DNA of 64,000 bases from Erythrobacter oryzae (GTDB lineage Bacteria > Pseudomonadota > Alphaproteobacteria > Sphingomonadales > Sphingomonadaceae). Each line of letters starts with the position of its first letter. The first letter of the stretch is position 1. Of this stretch, positions 63,445 to 64,000 are shown one piece after another. The translations under genes and the position numbers were made by a program. Under the pieces are notes generated by a model. That model was not told where the DNA came from, searched no databases, and saw nothing but the letters and a program-made list of their open reading frames with translations. The stretch covers positions 806,001 through 870,000 of the forward strand of contig NZ_JASCXI010000001.1 in the NCBI RefSeq assembly GCF_030271515.1. The letters run 5' to 3'.

Positions 63445-64000
63445 TCACTTCGTTGCGGGAGCGGCTTTGCCGAGCAGTTCGTAGGTGATGGTGACGCTCA
63501 CGCCGGTCGCGACCTGGCCGGGCTGGATCGGGGTCGCGGTCGCCTCAAGCGCCATCGCCTTGGCTTCCGCGTAGCGCGGCACCATGCTCTCGATCGCCTC
63601 CGAGACCGCCAGCACCCGGACGTCCGCATAGCCGAGCATCGCGGCATAGGCGCGCGCCTGTGCCGCGCCGCGCGCGACGGCGGCCTTGCGGGCCTGCTCC
63701 TTCAAGGCGGTGTCGTCGGCAATGGCGAAGCTCGGCCCGCCGATGTCGGTCGCGCCCGCTTCTACCAGCGCATCGAGCACGCGGCCGGTGTCGTCGATCT
63801 TGCGCAGGATCACGCTCACCCGGTTGCTGGCCTGATAGCCGCGGAACACCGGGCTGCCGTTCTGGTAATCATATTGCGGGCCGAGCGCGACGCCAGTGGT
63901 CTGGATGTCCTTCTCGGCGATCCCCAGCGCCTTGATGCGGGCGATCACCTTGGTCATCTCCTCGGCGTTGCGGCGCATCGCGGCGGTCGCGGTCGGCTCG
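63445..64000 (-). CDS. SIMPL-domain (DUF541) protein, N-terminus beyond window
   Basis: Periplasmic or outer membrane SIMPL-domain protein; the gene runs off the right edge, so only the C-terminal part (about 185 residues) is present and the start and signal peptide are not seen. The visible part has the family pattern TTGVALGPQYDY, SNRVSVILRKIDD, and AKAMALEATATPIQPG with the final VSVTITYEL. Members are found in many gammaproteobacteria and alphaproteobacteria and their function is unclear. Reading in from the right edge the frame is open (codons for EPTATAA). Confidence 0.8.
   Translation of the reverse strand, partial: EPTATAAMRRNAEEMTKVIARIKALGIAEKDIQTTGVALGPQYDYQNGSPVFRGYQASNRVSVILRKIDDTGRVLDALVEAGATDIGGPSFAIADDTALKEQARKAAVARGAAQARAYAAMLGYADVRVLAVSEAIESMVPRYAEAKAMALEATATPIQPGQVATGVSVTITYELLGKAAPATK

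Overview
The window is a high-GC chromosomal segment with densely packed genes and long runs of overlapping starts and stops. Gene content and order point to an alphaproteobacterium of the order Sphingomonadales, most likely Erythrobacteraceae (Erythrobacter/Porphyrobacter type). The pointers are the frr-pyrH and rseP-bamA-skp-fabZ blocks, a short FtsY without the acidic A domain, an NDUFS4-like complex I accessory protein, and a large TonB-dependent receptor of the kind common in sphingomonads. This placement is inferred from family knowledge, not from a database search.

Layout. 1-3.6 kb: ftsY, a septation/IspZ-type membrane gene and kup. 3.7-8.7 kb (minus): cytochrome c maturation operon ccmC-D-E-F-G-H plus a short CcmI-like TPR protein, including a 46-residue ccmD. 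8.8-11.2 kb: amino acid dehydrogenase, tRNA-His, a 2OG-Fe(II) oxygenase and rpmE. 11.2-11.8 kb: a gene-free stretch with nested palindromes. 11.8-20.9 kb (minus): one envelope/lipid/translation block, pyrH-frr-uppS-cdsA-dxr-rseP-bamA-skp-fabZ. 21-24.2 kb: a metallophosphoesterase, then tsf and rpsB. 24.4-27.5 kb: pssA-psd and a FabH-like ketoacyl synthase. 27.5-32.6 kb: a LysR regulator divergent from dabB-dabA, an inorganic-carbon uptake pair. 32.6-34.4 kb: a DUF1963 protein.

34.5-45.1 kb is the most interesting part. A TetR regulator stands divergent from a ten-gene operon. The first four genes are the large subunit, MauE-like, MauD-like and small subunit of a tryptophan tryptophylquinone (TTQ) amine dehydrogenase, in the B-E-D-A order known from aromatic amine dehydrogenase (aau) clusters. 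A monohaem cytochrome, a TonB-dependent receptor, an aldehyde dehydrogenase, an acyl-CoA synthetase, a second cytochrome c and an ECHDC3-like crotonase follow. Together they read as uptake of an amine-containing substrate, periplasmic oxidative deamination to an aldehyde with electrons passed to cytochrome c, then oxidation to an acid and CoA activation in the cytoplasm. No mauG, amicyanin or azurin gene is in the window.

45.1-64 kb returns to housekeeping: tRNA-Tyr, an RlmB-type methyltransferase, a lipoprotein, HU, Lon, two tandem paralogous small membrane proteins, ybaB-dnaX, a DUF4188 protein, the NDUFS4-like protein, hrpB, a polyprenyl diphosphate synthase and chorismate mutase. It ends with an ECF sigma factor and its partner gene, a histidine kinase/response regulator pair, a PepSY protein and a SIMPL-domain protein cut by the window edge.
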